This document shows, piece after piece, positions 10,660 through 21,304 of a stretch of 64,000 nucleotides of DNA. The position numbers were made by a program, and so were the translations under genes. Origin of the DNA: Pratylenchus scribneri (lineage: Eukaryota > Nematoda > Chromadorea > Rhabditida > Pratylenchidae); NCBI GenBank assembly GCA_030063045.1, contig JAQSEB010000009.1, positions 372,001 through 436,000 on the forward strand, in the 5' to 3' direction. Numbering within the stretch: the first letter of the stretch is position 1; every line of letters begins with the position of its first letter. The notes beneath the pieces were generated by a model. That model was not told the DNA's origin. It saw nothing but the letters and a program-made list of their open reading frames with translations, and made no database searches.

Positions 10660-11410
10660 TCTTACAATTTCTTCTGCTAATTTTAGCGAAGATTTTATGC
10701 ATGATATTGGTTTTTAACACCATTAAATCTAAATTTAGATTTTAGAATTTTATCTTGGAATACAAAAATGCTCAGTTTTCGATCCCCTTGGAGTTATCAG
10801 GATTAAGGTTAGGTTCATAAGGGGTCAATCATGGATAGGATATCATCTCAACAGGTAAACCCTAATGACCAAACGGGGTCACTATAGTATGTGGGATCCG
10901 GGTCCGGGTCTGGGTCATGTATGATATACCATTAGATTCCTCTCGATGAGCTGACTTAGTTCCTTCTTTACTTTATGTTAATTATAGAGCATGGAAAATA
11001 AATGTATCATCATTTTTTAGTTTATTAGCCACTTTAAAAGATTTTTCTATAAGACATGACTTTTAGGTAGGCATTGGGCAGAAACACATATATTGCGACT
11101 GATTTTGCCCAAAATGAGGCGTTATTTGGTCCTTTTACCCGAATGAAACTATTTTCAGTCAGACAAATACAAACCTTGCAACACTTGGATTTTGTAATAT
11201 TCTTCAATTAATAATTCTTAAAATATGAACAAAAAATACTAACCAAATTTGAATTTAAAAAAAAAACAAATTAACAATACATTTAATAATCCATGGGTAA
11301 AAACAGGAAAACATATGCCAAATTTATTAAAATGAAATATATTTGTATTAAATCTTTCTTTCCGGAGTTTCAATTTTTAGAACATTCTTCTTCAGAATTC
11401 ATTTTTCTAC
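10660..11410. other. Non-coding; 3' flank of the metallothionein-like gene, duplicated at 52620-53060
   Basis: 10780-10960 contains GGGTCCGGGTCTGGGTC and a lone TCTCGATGAGCTGA motif as in the fold-back elements. About 11000-11410 reappears inverted at 52645-53060. Confidence 0.6.
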
Positions 11411-11530
11411 TCATTTACAAGAGCCTCCTCCGGCACATTTACAAATGCAACCTTTCGTACAAAAACAAGTATTATCGGATCCGCATGGACAACAAATTCG
11501 GCTCAATTTGAGAGAGGCCAACTTTCTCAT
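11411..11530 (-). CDS. Metallothionein-like cysteine-rich mini-gene (39 aa, may lack an upstream exon)
   Basis: ATG at 11530-11528, stop TGA at 11413-11411. The 39-residue product has nine Cys concentrated in the last 27 residues, arranged as CCPCG, TCFC, GCICKC and SC, i.e. several C-x-C pairs typical of metallothioneins. It is too short for ordinary ORF cut-offs. It does not share the signal peptide of the knottin family and has no hydrophobic N-terminus. The first 12 residues could be a misread intron or UTR if a 5' exon exists. Metal binding is inferred from Cys density only. The 3' end and flank are copied, inverted, at 52622. Confidence 0.5.
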   Translation of the reverse strand: MRKLASLKLSRICCPCGSDNTCFCTKGCICKCAGGGSCK

Positions 11531-11587
11531 TTTTCAAAAAAAAAACGAATTATTATTATTATTTATTATTCATCTTTTATTTTTTGG

Positions 11588-12752
11588 TACTTTCCCATTA
11601 TCTGGGGGGAAATCAATATATGGGGGGCGCCTCCTTAAAAAAATAGCCTATGCCCCACAGAGATATGACCTGGGGCCAATCCAAATTACCGAGACAAACG
11701 ATAAAAACAGAGATAAAGTTGAATTTTATCGTTTGTCGTTAAAATCTACAGAATTTGTCATCCATATTTTGTCTTTGTCTTAAAAACCATTTGGCAATTG
11801 TCGATATTTTTGTCTTATTTTAGTGGAAAATAGCCGGAGACAAATTTGAGGGGCCGCTCATAGCGCACCCTCAAATATTAGGCGTTTGTCGTTGGAAATC
11901 AGCGATTTATCGTTTGTCTTTTTTAATTTGTATTAGGTAGACGACAAATCGGAGGACAAACGCCAAATACGTGAAGACAATTGACAAACGACAAAAAAAA
12001 ATAATTTGGATTGGTTTTAAGACAATTGCCAAAAAGACAAACGATAAATGACAATTTTATCTCAGTCTCTGTCAATTGTCTTTTTTAATTTGGATTGGCC
12101 CCTGGGGCCAATCACAATTACTTACGACAAACGACAAAACCGACGACAAACGGCAGATTTGTCGTTTGTCTCCAAAATTGTCGATTTGACATTTGCCGTT
12201 TGTCGTTGTAGACAAACGATAATTTTGACCAATTTTATTTAAATTACTATTATAATTCAAAATTAATTTTTTAAATATTTCTTCTTTCATAGAAAAATTC
12301 TAAAAACTCTGGGCTTTCTTTTGAACCCTATTTTGTTTTTCAAAAATTATTTAAAAATATAAAACATGGTGAAAAAATTAAAATTTTTATATAGAAAAAT
12401 AGAGCAGAGTTTTTTCTATAAGCTACAATTTATTTCATATTTTTATCAATTTTTTTAATATTTTAAAAATAATTTTAAAAAAGTCTACTACAAATTTGAG
12501 GGGCGGTTTGGAGCGCCCACCAAATATTTGGCGTTTGTCGTAAATTTTCCCTTCATTTTGCCGTTTGTCGTTCATATTTCCGGAGACAAACGACAAAACC
12601 GACGTCAAACGCCAAATTCTTGACGACAAACGATAAACGACAAAAAATTTAATTGTGATTGATAAATTTGTCGTTTGGCGTAAGTAATTGTGATTGGCCC
12701 CTGGCCCCCCATATATTGACTTTGCCCCCCCAGCCCAAGATAATGGGAAAGA
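11588..12752. mobile_element. Nested inverted-repeat element with GACAAACGACAAA-rich inner MITEs
   Basis: Outer inverted ends: CTTTCCCATTATCTGGGGGG at the left, AGATAATGGGAAAG at the right, with ATATATGGGGGGC inside both. Inside lie two adjacent MITEs: about 11674-12104 with ends GGGGCCAATCCAAATTA and its inverse, and about 12106-12703 with ends GGGGCCAATCACAATTA and its inverse. Both are packed with short GACAAACGACAAA / TTTGTCGTTTGTC repeats. ORFs here are repeat-derived. Confidence 0.75.
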
Positions 12753-14200
12753 ACATATTTTTTTAATATTTAATTTTTATAAAAATTAAATTAATTCAAT
12801 TAAAAATTAAAAACAAAAAAATAGAAAAATTATTTTTAAAAATTTATTTTTTTTCAAAAATATTTCGATCAATCCTTAAATATTAAAATTTCATCCCAAA
12901 ATGATCTTTTTAGCTAATTAATCTCTGTTATAAGATCGAATGGAAATTTTAGAATAATTTTGGTAAATTTTTATTAATTTAGTTGTTTCATAGATCTCTT
13001 ATTTTAATTATTTAATACATTAAGGATTTTAGAACATATTCATATTCCACCGCAAAAATATGATTCTTGCACTGGGCCTAAAAATCAATAAATTTTGTAT
13101 TCCAGTCCTGTGGCCAAACCAAAAAAAAAAATAATCTGAAAATGATTGAATTTATGAAAAAAAAAATTAAAAAAAATTTTAGAAAAAAATTTTCAAATTT
13201 AATCGATAAATATAGTGAAACAAATAGTATAATCATTTTTTTTGCTAGGATGACTTAATAAATATAATTTAATTGATTTGAATTTGAATTATTCAATATA
13301 TAAGTTTATAAATATATTTTATTATTTTTATTTTAATTTGACAAATTAATTAATAAATCATTTATTAAAAAATTACTTTTTTTCACCCTATTTTTTTTTT
13401 GGTTGTATATAGGAATTCTTCCATTTTAAAAACAGAAATTTTTATATTTTTATTATATTTTTTTCTTCCATTGCAATGCAAGTTCAATCTTTTTTTTCCC
13501 GAATTTTTTTCCTATTCAAAATTCACACGATAAAAATTTATCGAATGGCTCGTTAAATTTAATATGCAAATGAAAATAATTATAAAATTTAATTTGATGA
13601 AACTAGCGCATTTTGGGCTAAATGTGGAAGGTGAATTGATTTTTGCTTACAAATTTTATGCTTCTGGTTGTCATAAGTTCATATTTTTGATTAAAATAAT
13701 AATACAATATTTTTAAAAAAGATAAATTTGGCATTTTTAAATTTTTGTTTTAAAATTTTGATTTCTCAATTATTCAACTAAGTTCATGCAAATTAATTTA
13801 TTTATTGTCCCAAATATTAAAAAATTATTATTTGGAAATTCAATTTTATATGCATCAAAATTCGTAAAATTCTGCCAACACATTTCAGATAGAAATTTAT
13901 TTTAAAGAAGAGGCACACTAGCAAAGTGAGAATTGGATTAAATGAAGTTTGGTCTATCCGGCAAACGCAATGGGATTTGCATTTGGATAGATAATATTTT
14001 TATTTTGTTTTTGATAAAAGAAATTATTTGAATTTTTGGCCCACGGATTTGGATAATTTCATCGAAAAATGAAAACAATGTTGTTGGCATTTTTTTGGTC
14101 CATTTTGAATATCGAGAAAAATAAAAACAAATTTTTACGAATTTTTCGCTCGCGGATTTGGTTGATTTTTTGTTTAAATACAGAGATCACATTTTTTGAG
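12753..14200. other. AT-rich intergenic stretch and U4 upstream block
   Basis: 12753-13900 is very AT-rich with homopolymer runs and no gene seen. 13900-14200 is the conserved upstream block of U4 (GGATTTGCATTTGGATAGAT, CCCACGGATTTGGATAATTT). Confidence 0.5.
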
Positions 14201-14215
14201 GGCCTTTTTAAGCCC
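14201..14215 (+). promoter_or_regulatory. TATA core promoter of U4
   Basis: GGCCTTTTTAAGCCC, 92 bp from the ATG; a TTTTTAA variant of the family core. Confidence 0.6.
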
Positions 14216-14306
14216 GATGAAAATCACTCAAACTCACCATTCCATCCCATCTAATTTATCAAATTCCACATTTTCTTCTAGTACTATTGAATATTCTTAG
14301 TACAAT

Positions 14307-15200
14307 ATGGTTGCTGCTAGAAATGCCTTGTACATCAGTACATTTGTCTTCCTGGCCATATTGTTGATTTTTCAACAACATGTTATACAGGTGGAGAGTC
14401 AAGAGTGCCCCAGTGGTATTTTTAGTAAATGCTTGATTAAAAATATTTTTATTTTTGCCTTTTCAGCATGTAGCGAAAATGAAAAGTGTGAATCTGGCTC
14501 TTGCGTTGCATGTAAACCAACTTTCTCATGTATGTATACTTTTAAAATCAATGGTTGTTTTACCCATTACTAGTTACTACCATCAATTTTTTAAAAATAT
14601 AATTATAGTTATATGTCTAATCAATTAAAGCAATCAATCAATAAGAAAACTAAAGGGTTGCTGCAATGGTACTTTCAATTCAGGATAACAGCCAACCCAC
14701 AAAAATTTTATGTAAAACATATTCTAGGAGAAATTTCGAATTTGATCAAGTATCTGGGCGGCTTATTTCATATTACCAGAAAAAATTTCTGAAAAATAAA
14801 GGTCCCCCTTCCCTTTGCGTTTAAAAACTGGAAAAAGTGTCAAAAAATTTTGATCAGATTATATTAAGACTGATTGATGAACTAATACGAATCTACCATT
14901 ATTTCCGCATAAAACTCAAAAGCAAAGTTTTGAACATTTTATTATCAGATGTAATGCTTGGATTTCGAACATTTAAAGCTTAGGCGAGAATGAAGATTTA
15001 GAGCTGGGATTGGGAGCATATTAATCTTAAACAATTCGCCCATAATAAAAGAAAAAAATGAAATCAAAAGTTGGATATTTTTATTTTCTCTTAACCTTTT
15101 TTAAATTATCTATGAACAAAATTATTTGAATTTTTTAGCATGTAGGGATGGTAAACCTTGTTGCAGTGGATTCTGTCTGCTTGGCACCGGTTGTGTTTGA
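14307..15200 (+). CDS. U4: secreted cysteine-rich peptide, three exons (77 aa)
   Basis: Exons 14307-14415 (109 nt, signal peptide and ECPS), 14467-14529 (63 nt) and 15139-15200 (62 nt, stop TGA 15198-15200). Intron 1 is only 51 bp (GTATTT...TTTTCAG); intron 2 is about 610 bp (GTATGT...TTTTTTAG). Exon 2 adds C-x5-C-x4-C-x2-C. Exon 3 is the typical C-x5-CC-x3-C-x5-C module (KPCCSGFC). It belongs to a three-exon subgroup with U1 and U6. A conserved 3' UTR (TTCTCTTCCATGAACAAAAA, then AATAAAATGAAGATG) follows. Function unknown. Confidence 0.75.
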
Positions 15201-15939
15201 ATTTGAACATTTCTCTTCCATGAACAAAAAATTTAAATGAAAAAATAAAATGAAGATGGAATTAAATGGAAAAAATAGATTTAATAAAATTCTGGAATTC
15301 AGTTGATAAATTTATTGCAACAAACAACAATCATTTGTACTCGCATGAATTGATAAATGTTAGTTGAGCAAAATTTGATCACGGGAATTCCATTTTCTTT
15401 AAATTAACATAATTTGAACAAAATTTTTATTAAATACACCAATAGATTTTTAAATTTTTTAAAAATTTCTTATTTAAAAAAATTTTTCTAAAATACGGCT
15501 ATATAATTGATTTGACAAAAAACGCATAGCTATGTGCGGCTATAGCTATAGAAAAATTATAGCCGTGCAATGTCTGATTTAAGAAAATTTCATCCGAAAA
15601 TAACACCGCCAGGGAAAAATTTCTGAAGAAATGGGCCGCTAATAGAAAAATCAATTAATTTTTAAAAAGGGCTGCGGATATCCACGCGGATACGACTTCA
15701 TATCCGTCCGATCCGTTTCCGCGGGTGTCCGCGGATACCCGCATCCGTTTCCCACGCTTTGGATGGAATGAAATTGGCCCGATTTTTACCAAAATTCATT
15801 GGATTTGCATTTTGGATCGAAAATTTTGAGCATTCTTGCCATGCTAGGATGGGGTGAAAAATTGTTTGTTCGCATTTTAATTCAAAGTATTTGTATAATT
15901 TTTATTTTGTTATGGATAGAAATTTACTCCATTTGTGGC
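15201..15939. other. U4 3' region and non-coding sequence
   Basis: Conserved 3' UTR and AATAAA to about 15260. 15520-15560 has GGCTATAGC repeats, and 15670-15760 has GGATATCC/CCGCGGGTGTCCGCGG repeats. 15770-15900 has an orphan family upstream block (GGATTTGCATTTTGGAT). Confidence 0.45.
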
Positions 15940-16602
15940 CTTAGCCGGTAATACTGTCGTTCGTACCCCACATTTTCCAAAAAAAAAATTCCAAAAATAA
16001 TTTTTATTTTATTTTTCGTTAAAAACATGTATTTAGGGGTTTTCAATGATGGGGAATCCGAATTTGGCATTAGTTTTTCATTAGCTGTACTGGCTGAACC
16101 GTTAACGGTTTGCAAACCGGTTTCGAAAAATTGAATTATGAAATTTTAAGTCATATTATACATCATTCGACTCGTCTCGATGAGCTGATCGCAATTCGCG
16201 AATCTGCCATTTGTTTTGCATAAAACTCAAAATGAAAAAAGTTATGGCCATTTAAGTCGCGAAGGGCACTTAAGTACCTTATAAATTTTATGTGGCCATA
16301 ACTATTTTATTTTTGAGTTTTATGCAAAACAAATGGATTATTCGCGATCAGCTCATCGAGACGCGTCGAATAATGTATAATATGACTTAAAATTTCATAC
16401 TTCAATTTTTCGAAACCGGTTTGCAAACCGATAACGGTTCAGGAGAATTAATTATTGAAAAACTAATGCCAAATTCGGATTCACCATCATTGAAAACCCC
16501 TAAATACATGTTTTTAGCGAAAAATAAAATAAAAATTATTTTAGGAATTTTTTTTGTAAAATGTGGGGTACGAACGACAGTATTACCCCTTATTAGCCTT
16601 AT
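15940..16602. mobile_element. Fold-back element 2
   Basis: Near-perfect inverted repeat with arms of about 320 bp around a centre near 16275. Left arm GTAATACTGTCGTTCGTACC is mirrored by GGTACGAACGACAGTATTAC on the right. Both arms include ACCGGTTTGCAAACCGG-type sequence and the TCGACxCGTCTCGATGAGCTGATCGC motif at 16167 and 16345. ORFs in both arms are the same sequence read both ways. Confidence 0.85.
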
Positions 16603-17444
16603 AAGTATTAAGATTTATTTTTTTTGTGAATATGGAGGGAAAGACCGGCGGAATGGACCATACCAGATAAATTTCGACTAAACACTCCCAATTTATAGAG
16701 AAAGCATTTTCCTTGAGGAAGGAAAATTTCATAAACCAATTCCCAAAAACATATGGAAATTTCACAAATTTTTGTCTTCCATTATAATTTATAATATATT
16801 ATAATTAGCCTAGAATTTTAAGATAAAAATATATTCTGATTGATTTGCTGATCGCACCGCACATATGCTTTTGTCAATGTCAACTGTCAATAAAACTTCC
16901 TATTCAAGCATTTTTCAATTGCCATGAGTTTGGTACAAATTGTTGGCATTTTGGCGATTGAAAATTTTAGGAAACTATATGTTGAAATGTGGCAAATAGG
17001 GGACAAGTTGGATGTTGGAGAGTGAATTGATTTCTAGTTATAGTTTACTCTAGTTCATAATTTCGATAAAAAATCGTTGAATTTGATTTATAATAATAAT
17101 CGGTTTTTGGTTGGCCACAAGGCCAACCCCATGACACCAAAAACGGATTCATATAATATCCAACGGGGTAAATTTTCCTCTGTTTAATAAAAATAAATTT
17201 ATTTCAATTCGTGGGTCCTTCCTAAATGCGATTAATCTTTGATCCCATGCTCCGTAAAATTTGGAATTGGATTAAATGAAATTTGCCTATTTGGCAATTG
17301 AAGGAGATTTGCATCTTGGAAAAATTAATTTGATCATTCTACGCAGGTCATACTGGTGATTGAGGAATAAAATTTTTCATATTTGGGCCTATTGATTTGG
17401 ATTATTTTTTTGTCTTAATATAAAGCAAAATTTCTCCATTTTGT
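16603..17444. other. Intergenic and U5 upstream block
   Basis: No gene seen at 16603-17200. 17220-17440 is the conserved upstream block of U5 (TTTGATCATTCTACGCAGGT, GGGCCTATTGATTTGGATTA). Confidence 0.5.
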
Positions 17445-17459
17445 GGCCTTTATAAGCCC
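17445..17459 (+). promoter_or_regulatory. TATA core promoter of U5
   Basis: Perfect GGCCTTTATAAGCCC, 65 bp before the ATG. Confidence 0.7.
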
Positions 17460-17523
17460 AGTTGAAAATCACAAAACCAATTATTTTCCATTTCATCCAC
17501 TACAAATTCGACTTTTTCTAAAA

Positions 17524-18770
17524 ATGACTGCCTTCCGTTCATTCACCAAAAATGCTTTCCCAATATTGTTCGTCAACGGCTCATTTATTTTGCTGATAAT
17601 TTTATTGATTCAACAGCATTTTGTACAAGTGGACAGTTGCTCTAACGAAAGTATGTATAATGTTAAGGCAAAAATAATTTATAATTCCTACCATTAATTT
17701 TCAAATTTTTTAAGTACAAAATTTAAAAACCGATTTTAACAATTAATCATTATTATATGTATACACCAAAAAGCATAGAATATTATCAAAACGATATGTG
17801 AAAAATATTTTTCGAATGGAGGCGGGATATTTTTTATTTTCTATTATATTTTTTTAAAATTTAGATATAGATAAAATTATTTGAAATTTTGTATGACTTT
17901 TTAGATTGTAACGACAATAACGATTGTTGCAGTGGAATTTGTTTTCAGTTTACACCAGATTCTCCAAAACGTTGCGGTTGCCTCACATCTGGCTATTGTA
18001 TGATTTTAGGGCATAGAATTTCACAATGGTTGTTTTCAAATTCCTCTTCCATTAATTTGTTTTGAATTGTATGAAAATCACTTCCTAGGAGTAACTTTGA
18101 GTTCTGATCAAAATTCTAAGCTTATTTTTTGCCTATATCAAGTCAATTAACTGCGTTATGAGAAATTTAAAATTGAAAAAGTAAAGAGACACCTTAGGGT
18201 CGAAATTTGAAAAAGTTTTGAAATGTTGGTCAAACTATAGTTTAATCAGCGTCCTTGATTAACTTGATCAGGAATCTAAAAATAATCTAAACAAAATGTA
18301 AAAAATAGGCTAAAAGCATTTTTATTTATCTATATAAAATATTTAAATTTCATCTTAGAATTTATGTTTACGAATAGAATTAGGGATTAGGGCTAGGAGC
18401 ATAAAAATTTTTAAAAATTCAAAAATATCGTTTAAGCTTAATTTGAAGTACAGATTCCTTATCAGCAAACAAAATTACTCTTATTAGGATTCTTTTTCAT
18501 AACCCAAAACGGAAGGTACCATCAAGGAAAACCAACAAAAGCTGTTAACATAATAAAAAATTGATATTTAAAAATAAAAATATTTTTCGAAAAGTTGTAT
18601 GATATTTTCAATTTTCGTTTATATTTTTTTAAAATTAGAATAAAATAAAATTATTTAATTATCTATGATTTTTAGCATGTTCCGATTACCACAATGAACA
18701 ATGTTGCACTGGAAAATGTGAATGTGAAGACAACCCACCTTACCCGTCACAGGAGTGTCATTGTGCCTGA
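17524..18770 (+). CDS. U5: two-module secreted cysteine-rich peptide (104 aa)
   Basis: Exons 17524-17650 (127 nt, signal peptide MTAFRSFTKNAFP...), 17905-17997 (93 nt) and 18676-18770 (95 nt, stop TGA 18768-18770). Introns are GTATGT...TTTAG and GTATGA...TTTTTAG; all phases agree. Exon 2 and exon 3 each encode a module with a CC-x3-C core (NDCCSGIC; EQCCTGKC), so the protein looks like a tandem double-knot. If the second intron is not spliced, exon 2 reads on to a stop near 18065, a possible single-module isoform. Confidence 0.7.
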
Positions 18771-19498
18771 TTTGAAGTTCAGCAGCAGTTGCGTGATAAC
18801 ATTCCTCTTCCATGAACGAAACAAATTTAGATTAAAAGAGAAATAAAGATGATTCAATTTGTTAATAAAAAAATTAGATAGAACAAAATTTCCAAATTCA
18901 ATTGATATGTAAATGTAATTGCAACTCGTCCCAAAATTGTCCAATCCATTTGCCCAAAATGCCAACAATTTTGTTTTGTTTTTTCTCGATATTAAAACTA
19001 AAATTATCCAAATCTGTGGGCCAAACAAAAATATGAACAGCATAGTAAAAATTGAATGGAATGAATTAGGGCCTCTCTGGCAAAAAGGCGGGATTTGCAT
19101 TTTGTTGGGATAATTTTGATGATCATCCGTGCAAGGTTTTGAATGGAGAAAAGAATACAAAATTTTTCGCATTTTGAATATATTGATTTAGTTAATTTTT
19201 TAATTGTTAGTAAAAAAATATTTTTATTTGTTTATGACATTTTAATATTTGTCCAAAATGAATAGTGTTCCAATGGGAAATGTGCTTTTTCTTATCCAAT
19301 ACCAATATAGGGCGAAGCATTGCTTATAAATACGAGAACATTTCTCTATCAAGAATTACAAAAATATTAATGAAAAGAAATAATAAAGATTGATTGAATT
19401 TGTGAATAAAATGATAAAATATTTGAAATTTTCAAATTTAATAGATACATCTAATTTCAGAAAGTAACAAAAACATTTGTGCTAGAATAATTTAAATA
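18771..19498. pseudogene. Decayed third cysteine exon and promoter-like debris downstream of U5
   Basis: At about 19250-19300, AATGAATAGTGTTCCAATGG and GAAATGTGC resemble U5 exon 3 (AATGAACAATGTTGCACTGG, GAAAATGTG), but with stops and lost Cys codons. It is followed by a degraded copy of the family 3' UTR. 18920-19160 contains upstream-block sequence (GATAATTTTGATGATCATCC) without a signal exon. Confidence 0.5.
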
Positions 19499-20400
19499 CA
19501 GGGTGCGCCAAAAGTCCGTTCCCACTTATTTTTTATCATAAAATTATTACTAATTAAGATATACGGATGGAAATATAGTCAAAATGTGGGCAAGAATTTA
19601 GGGAATAAGATAAAATATTAACATATTTTCTATCCATTCTTGACTTGATGCCAGAGGCAAAAATACTTGAGCAATTTTTCGCTTAAGGCCCGCAACTCGA
19701 GTGACAAATTTTCAAGATAAAAATTTTTATCTTCTAAGCCATACACAACTGTCAAAATCACATATTATATGAAACTGAATCTCCTTTATCTATTGGTATT
19801 ATTGGATACCCCAAATATTATATATGGGTGATGATATGGGGTAGGAAGCCAAAAATCAAATTTTTGGAGATCTCGAGGTCAAAATCAAGAAAAATTATAG
19901 TTTCAAAAAATTTCATTAAGAAATAATTAAACCTTAGTATCATATCCACTTCGATAAAAGGAAATGGATTTTTCAATTTGACTCCAACCCGAACAAAAAA
20001 GCAAAGAGTTTAAAAAGTGACTTCAGAAAAATTTGCTTGAAAATATCACCTCCGATAAATGTATCCCTCATAGCCAGAAAGTGAAATCTATGAATGTTAC
20101 TTTTATGTTATTTTATAGATTAGGGTCTTTGCTAAAACCTATAAATGTTTTTATCTCATGAACAAATCTTTACTTCGAAAACGAGGTACAATTTCCCGTA
20201 AGGGGGTGCGGGCCTTAAGCGAAAAATTGCTCAAGTATTTTCGCCTCTGGCATCAAGTCAAGAATGGATAGAAAATATGTTAATATTTTATTATTCCCTA
20301 AATTCTTGCCCACATTTTGACTATATTTCCATCCGTATATCTTAATTAGTAATAATTTTATGATAAAAAATAGGTGGGAACGGACTTTTGGCGCACCCTG
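19499..20400. mobile_element. 902-bp mariner/Tc1-type MITE
   Basis: Starts CAGGGTGCGCCAAAAGTCCG and ends with its inverse, flanked by TA on both sides, the mariner target duplication. Terminal inverted repeats extend about 190 bp (ATGGATAGAAAATATGTTAA is present in both). The middle has no transposase ORF. Confidence 0.9.
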
Positions 20401-21304
20401 TAAATGTAATTTGATTGATCTAAATTATTTACAATATAAATATATTTTAATATCTTTATTTTACTTTACCATTTAATTATAAATTAATTTATTTACAAAA
20501 AAAAATCGAGAAAATTTCTTAACCTAATTTTATTTAGTTAGATGTAGTAATTCTTCAAACAAAAAAAATTGGAAAGTTATATTTTTGACAAGTGATTTGC
20601 TTCAATTTTGTTGCAATTTCAATTTTTTCCAATTCTTATTGTTAAAATCCATTTGAATTGTCCTTTAAACTCTAGACTAAAAATCGTTATTGATGCCATT
20701 TTTAGCTTAAATTTTCCATTGATAATTTCAATTTTATGAGATTTTAATTTGAATGATAAAAAAATATTTCAAAAATTAAAGAATACAACCCCTCTTCTTC
20801 ACCCTCATCATTAAAACTTTGACTTCTAGCTGCTATAATTAATAAATTTGAAAATGAACGCCTTTTTTTCAATAATATTCCATTTTATGATTATAATGAA
20901 TGTGATACAAAATTTTCATTTAAAACTGGAAAAATTAAGAAAAAAAATTTTTTTTGAATTTGAATTGAAAATCGAAACATAAAAAGACAAGCGTTCGTGA
21001 GCCGCTGCGCGGCTCACGAACGCTTGGTAAATTTTTGATTAGAAAAAAAATATTGGAAATGTAATAATTGAGTAAAAAGTAAAAACAAAATTCAATAAAA
21101 CGATTAAAAAGTATCTGCCTATTTTAAAGATTGATTACAATATATTTGAAAATCCTATTCAACATTCATATTCATTCTTTAATACCATTCATTCACCGCT
21201 TCTTCATTTTTTGATCATACTCATTCCTAGAATTTTAGCAATGCCATTTCCCTCTTATTTCATCATGTTTCGCTTAATTTATTCATTTACACATTTATCT
21301 CTTC
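20401..21304. other. AT-rich intergenic with a GC-rich perfect hairpin
   Basis: No gene seen. At 20989-21025 AAGCGTTCGTGAGCCGC is followed by TGC and then its exact inverse, a 17-bp stem with a 3-nt loop in otherwise AT-rich DNA. Confidence 0.6.
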
